From: Rhododendron vialii | Lineage: Eukaryota > Streptophyta > Magnoliopsida > Ericales > Ericaceae | DNA length: 64,000 nucleotides | Assembly (NCBI RefSeq): GCF_030253575.1 | Contig: NC_080557.1 | Coordinates: forward strand, 23,731,501 to 23,795,500 | Direction of reading: 5' to 3' | Part shown: one piece after another, positions 48,759 to 58,216 of the stretch | How positions within the stretch are numbered: position 1 is the stretch's first letter | Layout of the letters: each line of letters opens with the position of its first letter | Notes under the pieces: model-generated | What the model was told of the DNA's origin: nothing | The model's database searches: none | The model's input: the letters and a program-made list of their open reading frames with translations, nothing else | Made by a program: the position numbers and the translations under genes

Positions 48759-50694
48759 TGTGGGCAGCGTGCCCTTCGGAATTTCTGGATTCCGAGACGC
48801 GAGGGGCCCGGATCGGGGGAGCGCGAGCGGGGAAGCAAGCGCTCGCAAAATACAGAGTCGCCACTCGGGTTTTGAAGGTCCGACACCCAAGGAACCGTAT
48901 TTCGAAGCACTCGTCGCGCTGTTTGATTTGAAAAAGTTAAGGAACCAGTCCGTCATAACCATATCTGGGTTCGGGAATCAGGTTACGAAAGGGGAAGGGT
49001 TTTATGGCACCCCTCTCGCCCAATCCGGAGATCGGTCTCTACTTAGGCATTTGCGAAAAACGTTTGCGATTCCGTTTGATTAATCAATTTTTAGCCAATT
49101 AGGGCGGGGGAACAATTAATCGGGGATTAAAACTGTAATAGTTTGCAGGATGTGATAAGATATGGCATGGATCGACGAGATGACAAGTAATAAATGGAAT
49201 AAAGTTCAAAAATATCGATCAAACATCAAAACAGTGCTGTGTATGATTTTGGCACGAACAAACAGCCAGCTTGCATGCGTGAAACCATCTGCATGCCAGC
49301 AAACCATCGCGCGACACAACCATATACTCGCGCGAGACTTGATGCCCTACCAATGGTTTGAATTTTACTCCCTTCTGGGCTCTGGAAGGACCAGTGCACA
49401 CCCAGGCGCAAACCAAACAGTTTATAAGTACTTGAAAATAAACAATATTACAACAGGTAGATGGAAATATTGTTAAAACACGACCCCTAAACAGTGGGGG
49501 TATCTAAACAGAGGCCAAGGCCAAGCTGCTCATGCAAGGGCAGTCCCTAGAAAAACCCCAAACCGTCGCGCGACATAGTGGTACAGGCGCGCGATTGTTC
49601 AGACTGGACTTCCAGGAATTGCTTTGCATACTCAGGGCTCTGAGACATATTCAAGAGCATCCCAAGAGCATTCCAAACCAAGAGGAGTTATAAGCTAAGC
49701 TAAACCATGATTTTTATCATACAAAGCAGTGAGCTAATACTTTTAAAAGACTTGAAAAATGACTATGAACACAACAAGAAGCTTAAAGACCAGCATCCCT
49801 TCCCCACGTGGTCCAATCTCAAGCAGACAGAAGTGTCGCGCGAGTGTATGGGACCATCGCGCGAGGGTGTTCCTGGTAACGGCTCTTGAAACCTTGCTAG
49901 CTTTAGGGCCAGAACTGGTATTGATTACCAGCCTTGACCCTGCCAGCCCCCCTCAGGGGTTCGAACAGTGAGCAGAAAGGTATTATACCTTTGCTTGAGT
50001 GTCTTGGAGATGGCTTGAATGAGGTGGTGAGGCTTGGAAGGTGATTGTGTGGGAGAGAGTGTGGTATGAAATGTTTGTGCTTGAGCTTTGCTTCTTCTTT
50101 CTTGGAGAAAAAATGGTAACCCTTTGAAATGAAGCATGGGGGGGGGGGGGGGTTTATGGAAGAATGGGTTGGTTGGTGGCTAGCCAAGGCCTTGTAACCA
50201 GCCAACAAGGCTGGTCACAATTGCTTGGTGGAGAAGTGGGGTGGCAAAGGTGATGGGAGAATGGGGGGTGAGGTGGTGCAAGGGGAGCCCCCCAGAACAC
50301 TGTTCAGCCGACGAAAACGGGGTCACATAGGCCTGTAGCCCCCTGACCACCACGCAATCCGGGTGAAAATGACAGGTGTTGACCATCGCGCGAGATAGTG
50401 AGACCATCGCGCGAGGGTCCATCCAACCCCGCGAGGGTCAATAGTCAAAGCTTTGACTTTGACTACCACCTGGCAAAAGGACCATCACACGAGGATACCG
50501 GTGTGTCGCGCGACTGTCAAACCCAAGGTCCAAGTTTTGATTCAAGGGTTTTAGGGCTAAGGATGGGTTCCGCGTACACCAAACTCAAGCCATCCCAAGT
50601 TCTCGAGACTGTTTTCGACCTGATTCATCATCGGGGAATCAAGAAACCGAAGAACAAAGTAAAACAATCGGGAAGTCAGATCGGGGTGTCTACA
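48759..50694 (-). repeat. 5' LTR of the Tat element (right copy)
   Basis: 1936 bp, collinear with the left LTR, followed by the second CCGAC at 50695-50699. It contains the same five TCGCGCGA pairs. The length difference from the left LTR is mainly in poly-G runs. Confidence 0.94.
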
Positions 50695-51508
50695 CCGACA
50701 TGGCAAGAAGTTCTTTGTCAATATTCTGTGGAGGAGTTGCAATGGCTAGAAACTCTTCCCCGAGATTCCAAGGAGGCATTGAAGGATGACACATTTCAGA
50801 ATCAAATTCTTCGATAATGCTCGGCATAGCTACAGATTCTTCGATATTCAATATCTCATGTTGGCGTGTATGTGAAACTATTGCTCAGTTTGGTGCTGGA
50901 ATTTCTATAGATGTAGAAGTTAGTTAATTGCTATTTGTTGCCATCATGCCACGTTCTAGGCATGCATGTCGATGACGACTTGGTGTTAAAGATGGAAAGA
51001 ATGTGGGCCGCCTCAGTTGAATGCATTCTCCTTCTCTTTCTCGTTCACGTCGTAAGCATTGGGCCTTTGATATAATATTATCATTAGGTGCCTACACGGT
51101 GGATGAATAACTTTACAGTTTTGATATAGAAAAGACAATAAAAATGATTGGTCCAACAAAAAAAGAGAGAGAACTTGAAGGATGTGTACAAAATCATACC
51201 ACTTTAGGTGCAGCATTTTCTTTACCTCCACAAATTACTATTGCCTTTGCCTTTTCCTTAAGAAAAGAATAAGATTAACAGTATTTCAGAATATATGTAC
51301 TAACAAACATGCTGATGTAATTAATAGGCATACCCATGCATGCGAATGTGATTCAATTCTCGCTCATCACGGATCACTACCAACATTCTTTTCTTGAAGA
51401 AACCTAACCTATACAATAGAAAATGAAGAACAGTGATCAATAGAAAATGAAAAATGAAGACCAGTGATCAGTAGAAAATAAAAAATGAAGAGTTAAAGTT
51501 TATCTTAC

Positions 51509-51592
51509 AGTTTTCTCCAAATCACCATCCAGCATAGATTTCTTTCCATTGGCTACGCAGATGGCCTTCCCTTTCCCTTTAGAAAGCTCCAT
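51509..51592 (-). CDS. Probable first exon of Helitron C protein
   Basis: ATG at 51592 on the minus strand opens 28 codons (MELSKGKGKAICVANGKKSM then LDGDLEKT) ending exactly at a GTAAG splice donor (51504-51508). The position, 2.4 kb from the Helitron 5' end and upstream of all other coding blocks, fits a first exon. The peptide is basic and has no known domain. Confidence 0.5.
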
Positions 51593-53776
51593 TGCTCCTG
51601 GAACGCAAAGCGACAGTTAGGATAAAAGAGTTTTCACTGGAACACAAAACCTTAAAAATTGGAAAAAATAAACTCATAGAGATGAGAATATCAAGATGCT
51701 TCAAGGGAAGAAGGATGCTAGCTCTAACCTAGCTGTGATCTTCATAATGTTTGCCGATTGGAAAAAAAAAACCTCTATGAATCCCACACTGTCAAAGTCC
51801 CCTAAAACTAAAAAGTCCGCCGAAGTGCCCTAAAACTGACCAGTCCTCCCTACAAATTAATTTTAGACCATATTGGAGTGTTATTGGAGAAAGAGCTCTC
51901 GCTAAAGGTCACCTTCGGCGAGGAATGAAAGAGTGATTGGTCAAAAGCAGAGAAATCAAAAAAGCCTAAAAAAGCGTATTTCTCGCTAAGGAAGCTTCGA
52001 ATCTTGATAATGATGGTAGTATTAGAGGGCGATTATACTCTTGCCCTTATCCCATACAATTACCTGGAAAGAGAAAAAATGAATTAGCATCAAGAACGAC
52101 TATAAAATGATGGGCCACAAATGCATAACAGTAATGCGAAACCAAAGTGATTTTGAAAGGTTAAACCCCAGAAGCCACTATTTCCTACCACAATGCTTCT
52201 GATCTTAGAGCCCAAAACAAAAGATGAAAAAAAAAACCAATTTTATACCGTGATCGAGTGTTTGTCCATGACACTGAAAAATGAAATTGATTGCCAATGT
52301 TGGGAAAGATGGTTATGGAAATTGACAGTAAAGCAAAAGTTAATTCACTTAGACTCTAGCATTCTACTTGCTGACGTACTGCACCTCACCAACAATGCGA
52401 ATAATTCGATCCCCATCATAGATATACCAAAAACATAAAATGTGGAAAAGTAAGTAGTTTTCAAATAATTCAAAAAGAGGCTCTTTGAATGTTTCTCTTC
52501 TTGTGGCTGATATTGTATCGTCTCTATAAGAGTGTGTGTGAGCTTGATCAGATGCAACGTGCAAATGAAATAAAAAATGAAGTGGAAATTAATATTTAGC
52601 AAAAAAGTAAACTTGTTTGGACAGTGACTGTAGTAGGTGTGGATAGTATCGGCAGAGCTTTAGAGCAGCCTATGAGTGTAGGTGCGAGTAGTAGGTATGG
52701 ACGGTGACTGTCAATGCTTAGTTGTAAGAATGCACCAGTGAAACTGACCACCGACTCACTGCCCTGCTGCTGACCAGTTCACCGTCTGACCACCTGACCA
52801 TTGTAAGAGAAAGTCACCCGTAGAAGATGGGCACCTACTACTACGTGCACGTAACTGCAACTTAATATTTATTCAATGTCTTTGTAATATATTTTCTCCT
52901 TTTCATAACCTTCCACAAAAAACTAACGCACAATCACATTCACAACAGTTTGATTGAAAGTGCATAAATTAAGGGAGAAAATCCACACACAACTCAGCGG
53001 GAATGTGAACTCCACTGATAAGTTGCCCGGTAACTAAATGACAGCTTTAGATTTTATACATCACTTTCTATCCTGTAAATAAGTTATGGTCGTTTTGAAC
53101 CTTTCCTCCACTATTTTCTGTTTTTCCTCGGGGCCTATTCTGCTTAATTGGCTTAAGAATACTTCTCTTGCACCAGAATTGCCAGTAAGTACTGATCAAA
53201 AAAATAATGCTGGTAGGTCTTTTTTCCTTTGAGTTCTGTTTTTCGTCTACAATTTGCTGCTTATTTCATTTTTTTATTTTTATTTTCAAAAGGGATGGGA
53301 AGAAATGCCTGAATGGGGGAAAAGAGCTTATAAGCTGGGGAGTTTTGAATGATGTTTGGAATTTGAAGAGCCCATAAATTTTTTGCTTTTGTTTCCTTGC
53401 CCCCGATGCTAATTATTCAATTTTTTAAAGATGTCTGAATGGAGTTCATTCTATTTCTACCATGCATTTTAACAAACACCTTGAATGCAAATGTATGCCA
53501 TGGTTGATTAATAAGAAACTGAAAAACCAGCAATAATTGCAAACTTCAAAATGAAAAAGGGTACTAAACGAATAAAACATTGAACTTACAAAGGTTGTTT
53601 GATATGTATGAATCAGAGAAGGACTGCAATGGATGGAGGAGGCTAGGATAGATGACAAATTGGTGGTCGGGGATGCTCAGAGACAAAGGAGGGTGGACAG
53701 AGAAAGTTGGGGGTTAGGGTTTTTCCTGAGAATAAGACGGGAGTGGGAGAGAGGACGATGGTGATGGAGGTGGTGC

Positions 53777-53779
<3 letters not shown>

Positions 53780-53817
<38 letters not shown>

Positions 53818-53827
53818 GAGAGAGAGA
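53780..53827. repeat. GA microsatellite
   Basis: About 17 AG dinucleotides with one late interruption, inside the 5' region of Helitron C. Confidence 0.95.
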
Positions 53828-54029
53828 TTCTGGCATGGGGGTTTCAAAAGACGAAGTATGATGAATACGTTTTGGAATGTGGTGGCGAGGCATGTATGGT
53901 AGTTGTGTAATTAGCTTTAAAATGTGGGCTTTTTAATGAGATTAGGAGAATGCCTCTCAGCCGTTGGATCAAATCAATCCTAGCAATTCCAACAACTTGT
54001 CCCCACACCCTTCTGTTTTATAATAGAGA

Positions 54030-54084
54030 AATTTAAACGTAAGGAAGCATTTTTTTCCCGCAAATTAATAAGTTCTTTTACTAG
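54030..54084 (+). repeat. Flank repeat shared with 5991-6048
   Basis: AATTTAAACGTAAGGAA... to TTCTTTTACTAG occurs at about 5995-6048 and again here, each time directly before a type A Helitron 5' end. Either a segment including Helitron and flank was duplicated, or this is the tail of another repeat that ends in CTAG. Confidence 0.8.
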
Positions 54085-54290
54085 TCTCTATTATAAAATA
54101 GAAGGGTGTGGGAACAAGTTGTTACAATGGCTCAAATTTATTTGATCTAAGGGTTGATGTGTGCTCTCTAACTCTCTTAAGAAAATGCCCACAATCTTTC
54201 AAATATTTAACAAAAATGTCATCTCTTCTTTTTACCCAGCTTCTGTCGTTGACATAATAATAATAAAAAAATTTCAACTCCTATCGTTTG

Positions 54291-54334
<44 letters not shown>

Positions 54335-55481
54335 GCTCCTATTCTCTTTTGAATCCCCACTGAGGTCTACAAATCCCGTCGGAAGCTAGGCCAAGAAACA
54401 TTCATTTGAGATTTTTGATTTATTCCGGCGAAACTTGTTGAAGAAAGCTACGTGAAAGCTGCGTCAAGAATGCTCCGAGAAAGCAAAGGTAATAGGTTTA
54501 ACAAAGAAACCATATTTTGAAAGCCGTGTGAAACATTCCTTTGAGAGTTTTTGGTGTCTGTTTCTTTCCAGGGTGCAAGTAGTGTTTAAATTTCAATCTT
54601 GTTGCTTTTCGAGTGGAATTTGTGCCTGTTTCGAGTGTTCAAGAATTTTTGGTGATTTTTTTGGTTTTGGTGTAGGTGGGTGGGTGTGTTGTTAAATGTC
54701 ACACATAATCGAGTTTTGTTATTTTGACTCTTCTTGACATTCTGTTTTGAATGATAGTATAGTAGGGTAGTCCGCGCCCAGGTCCATGTGTTTTCAGACC
54801 CTTCTTTTTCTCCTTTCCTTTTACTGTTATCATCGGGTTGCCCGTGCCTACATGGGTAAAATTGACGCAAGTCTTTTCAAAAATTGAATTTCAGAATAGT
54901 AACTCCATGGGTACATAATTTTTAGCAAATTGAGCCAATTCCGATCGGGGTGGGTAGTGCCGTAGGCATGGGCAAACACTATGCCTCCGGTGATTGCTTA
55001 CACTGAGGTATTTCAACCAAAGCCTGAGTTCTCTGTAGCTTTTTTCGATAGCTTGTTTTTTTCTCGCAGTCCGAACTAATTTTTTTTTTAACTCTTTATA
55101 TGGTTAGTTTATGGCGTTTGATAACTATTAGTGATTGAAGTTATATTGAGGTTTTTGATTTCTGGATTCTAATACGTTCTTTCATTTTTGCAAATGGGTT
55201 TAATATATGTGGTGGGAGATCCATAGTAGTGCTATTTTAACTTTTTTACTTAGTATTTACTGAGGTTCCATAAACAAATTGATAGTTCTTTGTAGCTAGC
55301 TTAAAAATTAGTTGGGAGAGTGCCGCAAGCACAGATAATTTTCTTTCATGCCAATAAAAAGAAGATCACATACTACACACTAATGAATTGATTTAGTGTT
55401 TGAGCCACTAGCTAGCAAGTGCTATAAGCACGGGGAATTCCAACCGGGATACGTAATGCCGTAAACACGGACTCACACCAG
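54085..55481 (+). mobile_element. Helitron type A copy A3 (uninterrupted)
   Basis: 1397 bp from TCTCTATTATAAAATAG to a decayed 3' hairpin (GCCGTAAACACGG, then ACTCACACCAG), followed by T. It is collinear with A2 minus its LTR array. It holds a TC microsatellite (54292-54332), an internal hairpin plus CACTA at about 54955-54985 and a second hairpin-like copy at 55319-55336. It is non-autonomous. At about 54522-54538 it shows the empty target site of the three-LTR array. Confidence 0.82.
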
Positions 55482-56031
55482 TTATTAATAAGAAAGAGAC
55501 TGTTAAGGTAATTGCAAGGAAAATTTACTGTTCTCACTATTGTGTTTTACTATTTTCTCTCATCTTTACTCTCAAACAAAAATTTGCTTCCTTTCTCAGA
55601 GTTTCTCTTCCTTTCCTCAAAGTCCAAACAAAACCCTTGTTTTTTACTATCTTTTTTTCAGAGTAAATAATAACAATTCTCATGGCTGTTGTGTTGGAGC
55701 ATGTCCCGGAGCACAAATTACGTATTATACTCTGGAAAAAAAGCGAAATATCTTATATTTAAGTCAAATAATGTGCGAGTAGATATGCGTTACGTAAACT
55801 TGAACGCGTCTTCTAAATTTTTTTAAACAATTAAAATTCTTGATAGTGAAAATTGAGAGCGCTAGCACAAAGCAAAAATTAAGAACAAAAACAAAAATTA
55901 TTTTAAAAGATTATGTAACTAAGATAAGATCATGACTTGATGCAAAAGGAATATGAACTATGAACAGTCGATTCCCTCAAACCGTTCCCAACCCAGAAAA
56001 CCCAACCGAACAACAGAAACACTTGCCTTGT
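55482..56031. other. Non-coding stretch
   Basis: AT-rich DNA with no recognisable gene or repeat ends. Confidence 0.5.
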
Positions 56032-56040
56032 TTTTGAGTA

Positions 56041-56211
56041 GAGAATAAATTCTTTACACTGTCGGTGTAAATATTTGTTTTCTCTAAATCAATTGCATTG
56101 CGACATGTGTCAAAATAGTGATCCCAATTAATAAAACATGGAGATGTGGCGCAATGCAATTGATTTTGAGGAAACAAATATTTACACCGGCGGTGTAAAG
56201 AATTTATCCTC
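56041..56211. mobile_element. MITE with Mutator-like 9-bp target duplication
   Basis: 171 bp, nearly all of it one long inverted repeat: GAGAATAAATTCTTTACAC at the left end and its counterpart GAGGATAAATTCTTTACAC read from the right, with arms continuing for about 70 bp through GTGTAAATATTTG and CAATTGCATTG. TTTTGAGTA flanks it at 56032-56040 and 56212-56220. A 9-bp duplication with long arms fits a Mutator-type non-autonomous element. No coding capacity. Confidence 0.9.
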
Positions 56212-56220
56212 TTTTGAGTA

Positions 56221-57099
56221 TTGTCTTTGTTCAAATTTCTTTTCCGTTTTTTAGTTTTGCATCAAATTTTGTGAATTTTTGATTTGTCTTGTCGAGGCGA
56301 ATCGAAAAAGTAAAAAATTATGAATTTTACACAAATATTTTGAAAATATATAAGATCTTTTTGGAATAAGTACAAAACTCAAACCACACACCCCCAACCC
56401 CAACCAAAAAAAGAAAAGAAAAGAAAAGAGAGAGCTCCTAAAACTCTTAATTTTGTAAGCAAACATTAGATTGTTCAGACACATAAATATTCCAGCGAGC
56501 AAAGCATATATTGTCACGGGAGAAATGAATGGGTAATGTCTAATAACTCATTTTTCTCTTTTGAAAAATACTACAGTATTAAATTAAGCTTTTATTGATA
56601 TCTGATGAGCTTGATTTTTTGAAATAGACGAAAAACATGCATAGATTTACAAAATAAACGGATTAGGTCGTCAAATGGGACAGTAAGAGGGTCTGAAGTC
56701 TCAATTTGTATCACATTATGTCACATGAGAACATCTTAATTCCTAAGAGTTCACGGGAAATCTTCTATTCTCAAAATTGCTTAAATTATCCAATGTCCGA
56801 AACGCACTATAACATAATGCTCCCGCGCATTTGAACAAGGAAGAAATAGTTTTTGTGACAGCGAAAAAGTATTTAGATTTCTCACCAACTCTTGATGGGA
56901 AACATAAAAGGAGAGGATTTTTTGGACAAATAATTAATTCGAAAAATTCAAGTAAAAAACTGAACAAAAAATTGAGAAAAAGTAAGAAAATACAGAAATT
57001 TTTTTTACAAGAACTCGGCCTTAATTTAGTTGAAGTGCCTTGATCATCACCAATTACTAGATTTCATTTTCAGAACACCCCAATCGAACAACAAAAACA
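56221..57099. other. Intergenic region, probable promoter of the 57132 gene
   Basis: AT-rich, with an A/AAAAG-rich tract at 56406-56426. No ORF of interest. It should contain the promoter of the plus-strand gene, but no TATA box stands out clearly. Confidence 0.45.

Positions 57100-57126
<27 letters not shown>
57100..57126. repeat. AG microsatellite in 5' leader
   Basis: About 13 AG repeats directly before the ATG at 57132. CT/GA tracts are common in plant 5' leaders and may influence transcription start. Confidence 0.9.
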
Positions 57127-57130
<4 letters not shown>

Positions 57131-57131
57131 C

Positions 57132-57668
57132 ATGGACATGGTGGCAGAACTGGTGGCATCTCTAGAACAAGCAACCCTAATGTCCAAACAACTCCTAAAC
57201 ACCTCCGACCCATCCAAAATCACCCAAATCTACTCCACCCTCCACTCCGCCCACTTCCACCTCTCCTCCTTCCTCTACCAGTCCTTCCAACACCCACCAC
57301 CTCCCCAACCCTCTCTCCCCCCTCCTCCTCCTCCTCCTCCTCCTCCTCTCGCCCACGAGAATTCTCTCTCCTCGGCCGCCGCCAACCACAACGATGACGA
57401 ACCCATGCAAGTTGCGGACGAGGACGACGAGGAGGAGCAGGGAGAATCCAATTCGAAGCCCACGATTGACGGGGTTGAGGAGCGGATGAGGGATTTCTTC
57501 ATCCAGAATAAGCGGCTGAAGCGGCCGCTCTCACCAGCTGCGGCTGCCGCAGCGGAGGATCGGCAGCGGCTGTCAGATGAGCGTGATTTGGTGAGGGGTT
57601 CGGTGGGGTTTGATCCGCTGGGGACGAGGTTGAGGGCTTTGGATCTTATTTATCAGTTCCATGGTTGA
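57132..57668 (+). CDS. Uncharacterised plant protein, intronless
   Basis: ATG at 57132 (second ATG two codons on) opens 178 codons. The open frame extends upstream to 57030 but only through the AG repeat without an ATG, so 57132 is chosen. The N-terminal part (about residues 1-55) is helical: MDMVAELVASLEQATLMSKQ, then THSAHFHLSSF-like heptads. Then come a proline run (about 60-80), an acidic stretch (DEDDEEEQGE, about 98-110), VEERMRDFFIQNKRLKRPLS with a basic nuclear-signal-like KRLKRP, an alanine run and the ending GFDPLGTRLRALDLIYQFHG. I recall this C-terminus as conserved in plants in proteins of unknown function. Nuclear location is inferred. The gene is convergent with the PFC1-type gene, about 550 bp apart. 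Confidence 0.8.
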   Translation: MDMVAELVASLEQATLMSKQLLNTSDPSKITQIYSTLHSAHFHLSSFLYQSFQHPPPPQPSLPPPPPPPPPPLAHENSLSSAAANHNDDEPMQVADEDDEEEQGESNSKPTIDGVEERMRDFFIQNKRLKRPLSPAAAAAAEDRQRLSDERDLVRGSVGFDPLGTRLRALDLIYQFHG

Positions 57669-58216
57669 TAATTTTCTTTTTGTGGTGTTTAGCCATGGTT
57701 GAGAATTTTCATATGTGACATATAGCAAATTCTATCTGATTTTAAGTCCCTAAGATGAACACACTTTAACACTTGCAAGATTGTGCTTTAAGATTCACGT
57801 ACGAAATACTGTATTAGATTTCAATCATTCAAATCTCATGACATCGTGTGGCCCGAAATACATTGGTACACGAGACACCAGAGTAAGGAGAGAGAGTGCT
57901 GCGTGTATTGAAGGACCACTCCTTATCTTCATTAAGGGTAGTGATGAAACTACGGAGGGCTTTCATTTACCCATGAATAATGAGAAGCACTGTAGGGTAT
58001 ACATTTGTGCTTCTGCATAAAGAGATTAAAGATTCTTGCTGGAAACTCAACTGTTCTCTTTCTGAAAACTGATGCTGGAGCTCTAGATTGAAGAATGGCA
58101 AAGGCATTCTTCATAAGTGATTTGCCTTTGCCCTGATAATAACACCTGCATTTTCTAGCACCATAAGGACAGCACATATCTTTGTTGATTTCCTTGTCTC
58201 AACCCAATCGAGAGCA
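57669..58216 (-). other. Convergent 3' regions of the two host genes
   Basis: Holds the 3' UTRs of the unknown gene (plus strand) and of the PFC1-type gene (minus strand). Short ORFs on either strand show no domain. Confidence 0.5.

Larger units (their letters stand above)
30033..50694 (-). mobile_element. Ty3/gypsy retrotransposon, Tat lineage (Ogre-like), with antisense genes
   Basis: 20,662 bp, flanked by the 5-bp duplication CCGAC (30028-30032 and 50695-50699). LTRs are 30033-31965 and 48759-50694. Gag, protease, RT, RNase H, a second (archaeal-type) RNase H and integrase follow in that order on the minus strand, with no chromodomain. The dual RNase H, very large size, Arg-tRNA primer site, passenger genes between pol and 3' LTR, and a minisatellite there all fit the Tat/Ogre lineage. 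I counted about 36 substitutions between LTRs (about 1.9%), mostly transitions. With 1.3e-8 per site per year, a rate from grasses, that is roughly 0.7 million years. It looks almost whole, with a few breaks in gag-pol. Confidence 0.92.
23472..54029 (-). mobile_element. Rep/Helicase (once autonomous) Helitron C, minus strand, split by a gypsy element
   Basis: The 5' end on the minus strand (54029) begins TCTCTATTATAAAACAG and continues as type B does (GTTGGAATTGC...GATCCAACG). Coding blocks for a zinc-finger/Helitron-like N domain, HUH Rep and PIF1-type helicase follow in the right order from about 51592 to 24809. The 3' end is cut: at 23472 the hairpin that should follow GTAGTGCCG is missing and B2 abuts head-on. 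Without the gypsy insertion (30033-50694 plus one TSD) it is about 9.9 kb. The coding region lies in many frames, so it is dead, but it marks the family that could have mobilised the A and B copies. Confidence 0.85.
50695..54029 (-). other. 5' third of Helitron C, upstream of the gypsy insertion
   Basis: On the minus strand, from the 5' end at 54029: about 2.4 kb of non-coding DNA with a GA microsatellite (53780-53827), then a probable first coding exon (51509-51592), then blocks rich in Arg/Glu (ECIQLRRPTFFPSLTPSRHR at about 50950-51040) that resemble the basic N-terminal part of plant Helitron proteins, continuing up to the insertion at 50699. Exon borders between these are not resolved. 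Confidence 0.6.

Noticed and set aside
30033-50694. CRISPR-like reading of the regularly spaced TCGCGCGA sites
   Set aside because: Eukaryotic retroelement context, 8-bp units and pairs rather than arrays; not a CRISPR.
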